Shown here: one piece after another, positions 47,534 through 56,288 of the stretch
Layout: each line of letters starts with the position of its first letter
How positions within the stretch are numbered: the first letter of the stretch is position 1
DNA from: Alcanivorax sediminis
Lineage (GTDB): Bacteria; Pseudomonadota; Gammaproteobacteria; Pseudomonadales; Alcanivoracaceae
DNA length: 64,000 bases
NCBI RefSeq assembly: GCF_009601165.1
Contig: NZ_WIRE01000001.1
Span: 248,001 to 312,000, forward strand
Direction of reading: 5' to 3'
Translations under genes and position numbers: made by a program
The notes under the pieces: model-generated
The model's database searches: none
What the model was told of the DNA's origin: nothing
Seen by the model: the letters and a program-made list of their open reading frames with translations, nothing else

Positions 47534-47547
47534 ATATACAGTGTAAA
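47534..47547 (-). promoter_or_regulatory. Operator-like motif upstream of the nitronate monooxygenase gene
   Basis: ATATACAGTGTAAA, reverse complement of the motif at 46835. TTGACC (47522-47527) upstream and TAAATT overlapping could be the -35 and -10. Confidence 0.65.
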
Positions 47548-47601
47548 TTTATACAGCAACTGATTAGCCCTCATGGGCACACCTGTACGAGGAAAATGAC
47601 C

Positions 47602-48564
47602 ATGTCACTGCCAGAATCCATTACTTCCCGGCTCCGCCTGCCGGTCATGTGCTCTCCCATGTTCATCATTTCCAACCCGGATCTGGTGCTGGCCCAGTGC
47701 AAGGCCGGGGTGGTGGGCTCATTCCCGTCCCTGAACGCTCGTCCCTTGTCTCAGCTGGACGAATGGCTGTCACAGATTACCGAGGAGCTGGCCAAATGGG
47801 ATCGCGAGCACCCTGACCAACCTTCTGCACCGTTTGCGGTCAACCAGATCGTTCATCGCTCCAATGATCGCCTCGAGAAAGATCTGGAACTGTGTGAAAA
47901 GTACAAGGTACCGCTGGTGATCACCTCCCTGGGCGCTCGTGAGGAAGTGAACCAGGCAGTCCATGGCTGGGGTGGCCTGGTGATGCATGACATCATCGAT
48001 AACTTCTTCGGACGCAAAGCCATTGAGAAAGGTGCCGACGGTCTCATCGCTGTGGCCGCTGGCGCAGGCGGTCACGCCGGCACCCAGTCCCCGTTCGCTC
48101 TGATTCAGGAATTGCGTCAGTGGTTCGATGGCCCGATAGCACTGTCTGGCTCCATCGCCAACGGCCGCTCCGTACTGGCCGCCCAGGCCATGGGCGCTGA
48201 CCTGGCCTATATCGGATCCATGTTTATCGCCACCGAAGAGGCCAACGCGGAGCAGGCCTACAAGGACATGATTGTGGAGAGCAGCGCCAAGGACATCGTC
48301 TACAGCAACCTGTTCACCGGGGTACACGGCAACTACCTTGCCCCATCCATCGTCAAAGCGGGCATGGATCCCAAGAACCTGCCGGAAAGCGATCCGACCG
48401 CCATGAACTTCGGCTCCGGAGGCAACACCGACAAGAAAGCCTGGAAAGACATCTGGGGCTGCGGCCAGGGTATCGGCGCCATCGAAGCGGTGCAGAGTGC
48501 CGGTGATGCCGTAGCACGTCTGGCAGAGGAATATGCTGCCGCCAAGCAGGCTCTGTGCCGCTGA
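47602..48564 (+). CDS. Nitronate monooxygenase (NMO/2-nitropropane dioxygenase family)
   Basis: 320 residues from ATG 47602 (GAGG nine bases upstream; ATG 47596 is an alternative). FMN-dependent TIM barrel: 'LPVMCSPMFIISNPDLVLAQ', 'AGVVGSFPSLNARP', 'FAVNQIV', 'VAAGAGGHAGTQSPFALI', 'LSGSIANGRSVLAAQAMGAD', 'GVHGNYLAPSIVKAG'. The 'GAGGHAG' loop binds FMN phosphate. Class I NMO turns propionate 3-nitronate or alkyl nitronates into aldehydes and nitrite/nitrate. It probably forms a unit with the NTF2-like gene 22 bases downstream. Confidence 0.92.
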   Translation: MSLPESITSRLRLPVMCSPMFIISNPDLVLAQCKAGVVGSFPSLNARPLSQLDEWLSQITEELAKWDREHPDQPSAPFAVNQIVHRSNDRLEKDLELCEKYKVPLVITSLGAREEVNQAVHGWGGLVMHDIIDNFFGRKAIEKGADGLIAVAAGAGGHAGTQSPFALIQELRQWFDGPIALSGSIANGRSVLAAQAMGADLAYIGSMFIATEEANAEQAYKDMIVESSAKDIVYSNLFTGVHGNYLAPSIVKAGMDPKNLPESDPTAMNFGSGGNTDKKAWKDIWGCGQGIGAIEAVQSAGDAVARLAEEYAAAKQALCR

Positions 48565-48586
48565 GTCAGCCTCAAGGGAGAGCGAA

Positions 48587-48976
48587 ATGAGTAACCGCGG
48601 TTTGCCCACGTGGCATGAAGTCGTCAAGACCAGCAACATGGATCTGCTCAAGGACCTGATCGCCGATGACGCGGTGTTCCATTCGCCCCTGGTGCACACG
48701 CCACAGGAAGGCAAGCCACTCACGCTGGCTTACCTGACTGCGGCCATGCATGTGCTGGTTAACGACAGCTTTCACTACGTGCGCGAAGTCAACGAAGGCC
48801 ATCATTCGGTGCTGGAATTTGCCCTGGAGCTGGATGGCATCGCGGTAAACGGTGTCGACATGATCACCTGGAACGATGACGGCAAAATCATCGACTTCAA
48901 GGTGATGATTCGACCCTACAAGGCTATCGAAAGTGTACGCACGCGCATGGCGGCCATGCTGGAAAAGCTGAAGTGA
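48587..48976 (+). CDS. NTF2/SnoaL-like protein
   Basis: 129 residues from ATG 48587 (GGGAGAG upstream). Cone-like fold of the NTF2 superfamily: 'DLLKDLIADDAVFHSPLVHT', 'LVNDSFHYVREVNEGHHSVL', 'LDGIAVNGVDMITWNDDGKI', 'IDFKVMIRPYKAI'. The cavity may bind a small hydrophobic ligand; members serve as isomerases, hydrolases or ligand binders. Next to a nitronate monooxygenase it may act on the same substrate. The two share an operon and a terminator. Confidence 0.88.
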   Translation: MSNRGLPTWHEVVKTSNMDLLKDLIADDAVFHSPLVHTPQEGKPLTLAYLTAAMHVLVNDSFHYVREVNEGHHSVLEFALELDGIAVNGVDMITWNDDGKIIDFKVMIRPYKAIESVRTRMAAMLEKLK

Positions 48977-48978
48977 TC

Positions 48979-49009
48979 AAAGAGCGGCCCGCGGGCCGCT
49001 CTTTGCTTT
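48979..49009. terminator. Bidirectional terminator between convergent genes
   Basis: AAAGAGCGGCCCG and its complement form a perfect 26-base palindrome (48979-49004), then TTTGCTTT on the plus strand. On the minus strand the A run gives TTT. Confidence 0.9.
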
Positions 49010-49340
49010 ACGGGGCAACCGCCCCCGGCGTGTAGCGGTGAAAGGCTTCCGTCGCAGCCGCCACCGTCACTGCCACAAATACGCCGCTGAACATGATCCC
49101 CACTGTGGCGGTTGCCAGCGCCAGTAATTTGCTTTTACGGGTCGAGGGACGATAGTCGCCATAGCCCACCGTCAAAGCAGTGATAAATGACCAGTAAAAC
49201 GCATCAAAGCGGCTCCACCCTTCCAGCCGCCCGACACATTGTCCAAGCAGAGTGATGAGGAGAAAGAAGAACGCCAGCAATGGAAACCCCAGCCCCATGG
49301 CGTTCAGGAACAGCTCAAGAAACAGCAGCGTAAATTCCAT
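49008..49340 (-). CDS. Minimal two-helix potassium channel
   Basis: 110 residues. TM1 about 3-33, pore helix and selectivity filter 'ALTVGYGDYRP', TM2 about 73-96. The TVGYGD sequence is the K+ channel filter of the Ion_trans_2 family. There is no RCK or other cytosolic gating domain, in contrast to Kch or MthK. Residues 57-66 carry the filter. It would act as a tetramer in the inner membrane. Confidence 0.85.
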   Translation of the reverse strand: MEFTLLFLELFLNAMGLGFPLLAFFFLLITLLGQCVGRLEGWSRFDAFYWSFITALTVGYGDYRPSTRKSKLLALATATVGIMFSGVFVAVTVAAATEAFHRYTPGAVAP

Positions 49341-49447
49341 TTATTGCTCCTTTATCCTCTCTCTGGCCGTGCTCCTCGTAACACCAGCAAACCGGCGTTG
49401 TTCGCACCCGGCTCAACAGGGCAAGCACCCAGTCCAGCCGAACGCAG

Positions 49448-50647
49448 CTACTGGCTAAAATTCACCCGGCAGAACCAGCTCTTGAGATAGGAAGTCTCCG
49501 GAATCGCCGGGTGCACAGGATGATCCGGCCCCTGCCCCTCATAACCAATCACCTGAATACTGCGATCAATATGGCGAGCACTGGAGTGGATCACATCCAG
49601 CAGTCGATCCGCCGGCATATGCATGGAACAGGATGCCGAGATCAGGTAACCACCAGGCTTTACCAAACGCATGGCCAGCTCATTAATGGCGTGATAACCC
49701 GCCAGGCCATTCTTGAAATCTTTTTTGCGCTTCACAAACGCCGGCGGATCCAGCACCACCAGATCGTATTTTTCACCATCGGCAATCAGCTGTTTCATGG
49801 CCGCGAAGGCATCCCCCTGAATGGAGCCCACTTTGTCGCCCACCCCATTCTGCTCGGCATTACGGTGCACAAACTCTATGGCCGTTTCCGACGCATCCAC
49901 ACAGGTGACGGATTCCGCCCCCGCCAATGCCGCCTGCACACCCCAGCCTCCGCAGTAGGAGAACACATCCAGCACCCGGGCCCCTTTGGCCAGCGGAGCC
50001 ATCTTCTGGCGAGCCGCACGGTGATCATAAAACCAGCCTGTCTTCTGGCCTTCTGCCAGAGGCGCACTGAAACTGGCACCGTTTTCGGTCAGAGAAATCT
50101 CGTCCAGCAGCTCACCCTTGAGTGCGCGGGTGTAACGCTCCATTCCTTCAATTTCGCGGGCAACCGCTTCGTTCTTGGCAATGATATGGGCAGGATTGAG
50201 CACCGCATCGAGCGCACTGACGATGACATCCAGATGTTCTTCCATGGCACCGGAACCAGTCTGCACCACCAGCACATCGCCGAAGCGATCCACCACCAGA
50301 CCGGGCAAACCATCCGCCTCGCCAAAGATCAAACGATAGCAGGGCACATCAAACAGGGTTTCACGCAGGGACAACGCCTGCTCAATACGCTTCTTGAAGA
50401 AGCTGCGCGACAGCTCCTGTTTCACATCGCGACTGTAAAGGCGGGCGGCAATCAGCGAGTGCGGACTCAGCAAGGCACGGCCCAGGGCTTTACCGCGGCT
50501 GTCTTCCACCACACAGGCGGCACCCACCGGCAGCTCTTTCAGCGGTGTCTGGCGAGTATCAATTTCATTGGCATAGACCCAAAGATGCCCCGCTTTCAGG
50601 CGGCGTTCTTCATTCTTGCGAAGTCGGATTACGGTCTGCTCTGTCAT
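49448..50647 (-). CDS. rlmI: 23S rRNA m5C1962 methyltransferase RlmI
   Basis: 399 residues from ATG 50647; a GTG at 50659 adds four residues. N-terminal PUA-like domain ('VIRLRKNEERRLKAGHLWVY'), central 'FGEADGLPGLVVDRFGD', then a Rossmann methyltransferase: motif I 'VLDVFSYCGGWGVQAAL', motif IV 'LDPPAF', motif VI 'SASCSMHM' with the catalytic Cys. Uses SAM to make m5C1962 in 23S rRNA. Upstream of it begins an unrelated minus-strand gene, 72 bases away. Confidence 0.94.
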   Translation of the reverse strand: MTEQTVIRLRKNEERRLKAGHLWVYANEIDTRQTPLKELPVGAACVVEDSRGKALGRALLSPHSLIAARLYSRDVKQELSRSFFKKRIEQALSLRETLFDVPCYRLIFGEADGLPGLVVDRFGDVLVVQTGSGAMEEHLDVIVSALDAVLNPAHIIAKNEAVAREIEGMERYTRALKGELLDEISLTENGASFSAPLAEGQKTGWFYDHRAARQKMAPLAKGARVLDVFSYCGGWGVQAALAGAESVTCVDASETAIEFVHRNAEQNGVGDKVGSIQGDAFAAMKQLIADGEKYDLVVLDPPAFVKRKKDFKNGLAGYHAINELAMRLVKPGGYLISASCSMHMPADRLLDVIHSSARHIDRSIQVIGYEGQGPDHPVHPAIPETSYLKSWFCRVNFSQ

Positions 50648-50719
50648 TGCTACTGCCACTCGCGTGATAAAACGCGAATGGTAACACGGCGCTCACCAGC
50701 GCAGTGAGCGCCAACACCC

Positions 50720-53404
50720 TCAGAACGGCCAGGCCATGTCGCTGGCCACCGGGACTTTCTCCACCAGCGACCAGTCGTTGCTGTTCGGGCCCACCCAGAT
50801 CACTGCGGCCTGCGCAGGCAGCATCAAGGCATCCATCTGCGCATCCACCGCAACGCCATAATCCAGTCCCCATTGATCCCATAGCGGACGCAGATCCCTG
50901 CCACTCAGGTAACTACTGAGAATCAGCAGAAATTCGTTACCGCTCAGGTCCGGGCGTTCCATAAAGGTGCCCATGCCAAACTCTGCCTTGCGGACAGCCC
51001 AGTCGCTATCGCTCAAGCCACGAAACTGGCGCTCAGCCAGATACAGCAGGGTGACGATATCCCAACCCTGGGCATCATCACCGACCACCTCCGCCCACAA
51101 GTGCGGCAGCTGAATGTAGGAGGCCATCCGCAACCCGTTGTTGGCGGCGTAACTGTCGTTCGCCCAGATACCGTCATAGGCCGCCTGGAAAGCGTCGCCT
51201 CTCCCCACGGCACTCTTGAGAATATCGAACACCCCCCGGTACTGCAGACGGGTGCTGCTCATATCGGCTCCACGCTCATCCAGCAGACGCCAGTTCTTGT
51301 GTAGCGGAAACAGGTTATTGGATACCTCGCCACTGCGCCCACCGTAGACATTCAGCAAACCGCGTTGCAGGTTGTGGCCAAGCTCATGACTCTCACCCCA
51401 GCCATAGGGATCCAGCGCCCATGCCTGGTCATAGGGGTTGCCACTGCAACCCGAACCGCAGTGGGCATACCAGTCCACATTGATGTGCTGCACTTTCGGC
51501 AGTGCATGAATCGAGGCGCTGGTGCAGTCCCAACCCAGACTCTCGCAACGGGTCGCGACGGCAGGCGCCAGCGTGACGCCCTCTCCCTGGAAGCCGGCCA
51601 GGGCGTAGGCATCTCGCAGCACGTACTCAAACAGGTCGTCCAGAAACGCCTGGCTGTCACCTGCATAGCGGGACTCGTTAATGGACTGGTTCATCCGGTC
51701 CCGGCGGGAGTGCACTTCGGCAAACGGGGTACGGATTTCTGCCCAGGTCAATTCACTGTTTTGCAGCCCTGCTGCAAACGCGGCCTGATCCATATCCGGG
51801 CCATACTGCAGAAAAGGCTGACGGGAAACGCCTTCCATGCGCACCGATACCGTCACCGCTGTCGGCGCATCGCTGTGCACCAGCTGCAGAGTGCCACCAT
51901 AGGGCGATGAAATACGCACCGTGTCACCCCGGGTCAGCGGCATGGCCGGGGAGGAAAGAAAACGCGGGCGATTGTATTCCGACCATAACCGGGTGGAGCC
52001 GGTACGCTGGGTATTGATGCGCACCGCAAGGGTGGCCTCGCTGTTATCCTGGCGCGTGATCCGTACCGTTTGACCGGGCAACACATAGGCACCCAGCGCA
52101 GTAAAATGATTCCCTGATACCTCACGGTCACGGGTCAGGGTCATGGTCGCAGGTGGCGTCATCATGGGTGCGGAGAAACTGCCCAGATCCCCCTGCGCCG
52201 GCTGAACGTTACGCAGATAGAGCACACTGTAATCGGCATACAACGCCTTGAGAAAATCCTCCAGCGGTGCGGTTTCTTTCTTCATCGGGTAGGTAATATC
52301 CCGGCGCCAAACGTCACCCAGCAACACCAGCAGCTTGAGAAGCTGACGTCCTTCCTGAGCAAACAACGGTTTGCCACCGCGATCCAGCGCAGCCAGCTGG
52401 GTACGTAACGCCCCGACACCATCAAGCAAGGCGCTTTTCAGCACGGCGTCGTTATCGCAGTTACCGCCGCCAGGCCCAGTAACGCAGTCCGAAAAGCTCA
52501 CCGGAAAATCGTGATCATGAAAGTGCTGCAGTGCCACCCTGATCGGATCTTGCGACTGCATGGCTTCCAGCATGGCCGTGACACTGGTCCATGCCAGCGT
52601 ATCCTGGGCCCAGTAGTTGCCGCCATACCCACCCAGTGAGAGTCCAAACGGCGCCAGCAAGTCATGGCCCAATGCCGTGTCATTCCAGCCCCGGGTATGG
52701 ACATAGAGCACGCCAATATCACGTCCGCGTGCACTGGCCACCAGCGCCTGAAGTGCAGCTTCTTCACCACTGGCAGGGCGATCGCTGATGATCAGCACCT
52801 GGGTACCGTCCAGGCAGCTGGATGGCAGTCCGGCGGAACAACGCTTCACCAGGCTCTGCGGAAACGAGTCTGCCAACCAGCTGGTCAGTACACCGCTCTG
52901 GATGCCCGCCATGGCCACGCCAGCGGGGCGATCCCCTCCTGCCAGCCATGACACCAGCCCCCGGCCCAGTTCATCGATGCCTGCCTGCCCGGCGCGATCC
53001 TGGTAAAACTCGAAACCGATTCCCGCTGCCCGTTTGCGGTTTACGGTCACCGCGCTGGCCAGAGAGTTCCCTCCCTGGCTGCCACGCAGGATCGTGAAAC
53101 CGTTGCCGTAAGCGGCACTGACAAAGTGGCTGCTCTGGGGAACAGCGTAGTTCAGCGCGCCACTACCCAACCCGCTGACGAGCGACTGTTGCGCCGCGGC
53201 AAGGCGATCCATTTCCGCCAGCGCCTTTTCCAGCAACGTCCGATCATCCAGGCCTTCGCTGTTGCCGGTCTGCAACGCTCGGGTAAGCGGGTCCATCTCT
53301 GTTGCCGGAGTCGCACTGCCGCTACCTCCACCACCGCCACCGCAGGCTGCCAGCAGCAGGCTCAACCCCAACCCCAGACAAACAGGACGCCACTTCAACA
53401 CCAT
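50720..53404 (-). CDS. ImpA-type metalloprotease lipoprotein (M60/M88-like)
   Basis: 894 residues. Lipobox 'LLAAC' (Cys21), then a Gly run. A large N-terminal half (40-400) of DUF4092-like/ImpA N type: 'SHFVSAAYGNGFTILRG', 'QVLIISDRPASGEEAALQAL', 'YGGNYWAQD'. The C-terminal half holds 'WGESHELGHNLQRGLLNVYG', HExxH at 673-677, the zinc site of ImpA and M60-type proteases that cut O-glycoproteins. The fold ends with 'NEFLLILSSYLSGRDLRPLW'. In P. aeruginosa ImpA is secreted and cleaves PSGL-1-like mucins; here a lipid anchor suggests a surface or periplasmic form. Single gene. Confidence 0.9.
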   Translation of the reverse strand: MVLKWRPVCLGLGLSLLLAACGGGGGGSGSATPATEMDPLTRALQTGNSEGLDDRTLLEKALAEMDRLAAAQQSLVSGLGSGALNYAVPQSSHFVSAAYGNGFTILRGSQGGNSLASAVTVNRKRAAGIGFEFYQDRAGQAGIDELGRGLVSWLAGGDRPAGVAMAGIQSGVLTSWLADSFPQSLVKRCSAGLPSSCLDGTQVLIISDRPASGEEAALQALVASARGRDIGVLYVHTRGWNDTALGHDLLAPFGLSLGGYGGNYWAQDTLAWTSVTAMLEAMQSQDPIRVALQHFHDHDFPVSFSDCVTGPGGGNCDNDAVLKSALLDGVGALRTQLAALDRGGKPLFAQEGRQLLKLLVLLGDVWRRDITYPMKKETAPLEDFLKALYADYSVLYLRNVQPAQGDLGSFSAPMMTPPATMTLTRDREVSGNHFTALGAYVLPGQTVRITRQDNSEATLAVRINTQRTGSTRLWSEYNRPRFLSSPAMPLTRGDTVRISSPYGGTLQLVHSDAPTAVTVSVRMEGVSRQPFLQYGPDMDQAAFAAGLQNSELTWAEIRTPFAEVHSRRDRMNQSINESRYAGDSQAFLDDLFEYVLRDAYALAGFQGEGVTLAPAVATRCESLGWDCTSASIHALPKVQHINVDWYAHCGSGCSGNPYDQAWALDPYGWGESHELGHNLQRGLLNVYGGRSGEVSNNLFPLHKNWRLLDERGADMSSTRLQYRGVFDILKSAVGRGDAFQAAYDGIWANDSYAANNGLRMASYIQLPHLWAEVVGDDAQGWDIVTLLYLAERQFRGLSDSDWAVRKAEFGMGTFMERPDLSGNEFLLILSSYLSGRDLRPLWDQWGLDYGVAVDAQMDALMLPAQAAVIWVGPNSNDWSLVEKVPVASDMAWPF

Positions 53405-53478
53405 GACTTACACCTAAGTATTTATTATTAGGCCGCCATCATAGCCATGTTTCTCAGCCGAAGAAGGATTTCGTGCAC

Positions 53479-53513
53479 AAAAAAAGGGCGCCATCAGGCG
53501 CCCTTTCTTTTTT
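53479..53513. terminator. Terminator of glnK-amtB
   Basis: AAAGGGCGCC-ATCA-GGCGCCCTTT stem-loop with seven A on the left, giving a T run on the minus strand, and CTTTTTT on the right. It works both ways. Confidence 0.92.
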
Positions 53514-53533
53514 GGAGTTGATCGTGAGATCAA

Positions 53534-54793
53534 TTAGCCCTTCACGAACTCCGGGTAGGCTTCCATACCGCAATCCGCGATATCCATACCCTCGTACTCT
53601 TCTTCTTCGCTGACGCGGATACCCATGACTACTTTCAGGATACCCCACACCACCAGGCTAGCAACGAACACCCAGGTGAAGATGGTGGCAGCACCGATCA
53701 GCTGGCCAGAGAAGCTCACGTCACCGTTGGTTACCGGTACCAGCAGCAGACCCAGGAAGCCAACCACACCGTGTACAGAGATCGCACCCACCGGATCGTC
53801 AATCTTCAGCTTGTCCAGGGTCAGGATGCTGAACACGACCAGCACACCACCCAGAGCACCGAACAGGGTTGCCTGCAGTGCGGTCGGAGTAGACGGCTCG
53901 GCAGTGATAGCTACCAGGCCAGCCAGCGCACCGTTCAGCAGCATGGTCAGATCAGCCTTGCCGAACAGGATGCGGGCAACGATCAGGGCAGCAACAGCAC
54001 CACCAGCGGCAGCGGTGTTGGTGTTCAGGAACACCATGGCCACAGAGTGAGCGTTAGCAGCATCGCCCAGCTTCAGTACGGAACCACCGTTGAAACCGAA
54101 CCAGCCCATCCACAGGATGAAGGTACCCAGAGCGGCCAGCGGCAGGTTGGAACCCGGGATAGCGTGAACTTCACCATTCGGACCGTACTTGCCTTTACGG
54201 GCGCCCAGCAGCAGCACACCCGCCAGAGCAGCAGCTGCACCCGCCATGTGCACAATGCCGGAACCGGCGAAGTCAGAGAAGCCCAGGTCGCCCAGGTTGT
54301 ACATGCCAAATACTTCAGCACCACCCCAGGTCCAGGAACCTTCCAGCGGGTAGATCACGCCAGTCATGACAACAGCGAAGATCAGGAATGCCCACAGCTT
54401 CATACGCTCTGCTACCGCACCAGATACGATGGACATGGCAGTGGCCACGAACACAACCTGGAAGAAGAAGTCAGAAGCGCCAGAGTATACGGAATCACCG
54501 TCGAAGCCGTTCTCGGCAGAAGCGCTCAGCACGCCAGCCAGATCGAAGTCGCCGATGCCACTCAGGAAGATACCGCCGCCGTACATGATGGCGTAACCGC
54601 ACACCAGGTACATGATGCAGCTGATCGCAAACAGCGCGACGTTCTTGGTGAGAATTTCAGTCGTGTTTTTGGCACGGACAAGGCCCGCTTCCAGCATGGC
54701 AAAGCCAGCTGCCATCCACATTACCAATGCGCCACACACCAGAAAGTAAAAGGTGTCCATGGCGTACTGCAGTTCAAAAATTTGATTTTCCAC
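53534..54793 (-). CDS. amtB: Ammonium transporter
   Basis: 419 residues, 11 helices. Signatures: 'WMAAGFAMLEAGLVRAKNTT', 'FFFQVVFVATAMSIVSGAVAE', 'GSGIVHMAGAAAALAGVLLLG' with pore His182, and 'PVGAISVHGVVGFLGLLL' with His341. The twin His pair guides deprotonated ammonia through the pore. There is no cleaved signal peptide of the E. coli kind at the start. Co-transcribed with glnK (73-base gap), whose product blocks the channel when nitrogen is ample. Confidence 0.96.
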   Translation of the reverse strand: MENQIFELQYAMDTFYFLVCGALVMWMAAGFAMLEAGLVRAKNTTEILTKNVALFAISCIMYLVCGYAIMYGGGIFLSGIGDFDLAGVLSASAENGFDGDSVYSGASDFFFQVVFVATAMSIVSGAVAERMKLWAFLIFAVVMTGVIYPLEGSWTWGGAEVFGMYNLGDLGFSDFAGSGIVHMAGAAAALAGVLLLGARKGKYGPNGEVHAIPGSNLPLAALGTFILWMGWFGFNGGSVLKLGDAANAHSVAMVFLNTNTAAAGGAVAALIVARILFGKADLTMLLNGALAGLVAITAEPSTPTALQATLFGALGGVLVVFSILTLDKLKIDDPVGAISVHGVVGFLGLLLVPVTNGDVSFSGQLIGAATIFTWVFVASLVVWGILKVVMGIRVSEEEEYEGMDIADCGMEAYPEFVKG

Positions 54794-54866
54794 AATGCAA
54801 CCCTCCGGAAATGGAAGCGTGTTTTTTCAAGCCCTGGCATGGGTCGATTTCAAAACACGGTAAAAC

Positions 54867-55490
<624 letters not shown>

Positions 55491-55554
55491 TCATCGCGGA
55501 TTACAAGGACGCCGTACGCGCCTTCACTCATATTCTGAACACTGCGGAGCCACC

Positions 55555-55800
55555 ATGCCTGACCAGCCTTTTATTGACCGCCTGATGGCCGACATCAGCC
55601 GTCGCCTGCCCAATGGCCTCGGGGGCCTGCGCAGCGAAGTGGAACGCAATGTCCGCAGCGTGTTGGCCGAAACCGTCAGCCGCATGGATCTCATTACCCG
55701 GGAAGAATTCGATATTCAGCAACAGGTGCTGCTGCGCACCCGCGAAAAGCTGGAGGCGCTGGAGAAGCAGGTGGCCGAGCTGGAGAAGGGTGGCGCCTGA
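55555..55800 (+). CDS. ubiK: UbiK (YqiC/BMFP) ubiquinone biosynthesis accessory factor
   Basis: 81 residues. Amphipathic N-terminal half ('FIDRLMADISRRLP'), then 'RSVLAETVSRMDLITREEFD' and a C-terminal coiled coil ('TREKLEALEKQVAELEK'). The 'MDLVTREEFD' type motif and the coiled coil are the BMFP pattern; it trimerises. UbiK helps the UbiJ-centred complex in aerobic ubiquinone synthesis. Divergent from glnK. Confidence 0.92.
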   Translation: MPDQPFIDRLMADISRRLPNGLGGLRSEVERNVRSVLAETVSRMDLITREEFDIQQQVLLRTREKLEALEKQVAELEKGGA

Positions 55801-55820
55801 AAGCAGCGCCTACCCCTACC

Positions 55821-55960
55821 CGTAGGAGCCATGCTCGCATGGCGATCCGAGCGCAGCGAGGCGACCGAAGGGAGATTGTTCTCTTTCTAACAAAGGACGC
55901 CGCCAATCGAATCTTAGCTCCTCGCTGTCGCTCGGTTCGCACCACAGAAGGAATGCCTGT
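55821..55960. repeat. Intergenic inverted-repeat element (third family)
   Basis: GCGATCCGAGCGCAGCGAG (55842-55860) pairs with CTCGCTGTCGCTCGGTTCGC (55921-55940). The left end TAGGAGCCATGCTCGCATGG resembles the GTAGGAGC elements of pseudomonads. Part of a 480-base gap without genes between ubiK and comM. Confidence 0.6.
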
Positions 55961-56069
55961 AAATGAGGCCCAGGAGGGTTGAGCGCAGCGAATAAACGGA
56001 GCACCTACATCGGCTTCGTAGAAATGCAGGAGCTCGGGAACTTTTCGGCCTTTCTTATTCCAATCAAGC

Positions 56070-56188
56070 GTAGCTTGTAGCTTGTAGCTTGTAGCTTGTA
56101 GCTTGTAGCTTGTAGCTTGTAGCTTGTAGCTTGTAGCTTGTAGCTTGTAGCTTGTAGCTTGTAGCTTGTAGCTTGTAGCTTGTAGCTC
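56070..56188 (+). repeat. Tandem array: 16 copies of GTAGCTT
   Basis: Sixteen perfect 7-bp units, then one GTAGCTC. In every frame of the minus strand it reads as repeated LQATSYK, which is an artefact of the 21-base period. Confidence 0.97.
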
Positions 56189-56288
56189 ACAAAGCCAATC
56201 TCCTACACCCACCCCCGTCAACCTCGCACACGCCCATCCCCGCATCCCCCTTACACTCCCCTGCAGTCTTCACAACAGGCGAGGGGCC

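Noticed and set aside
56070-56188. CRISPR array
   Set aside because: Units are 7 bp with no spacers and no cas genes are near; the same holds for the array at 20219.
55694-56245. Minus-strand ORF with repeated LQATSYK
   Set aside because: Pure translation of the 7-bp array (21 bases give seven residues); no ribosome site.
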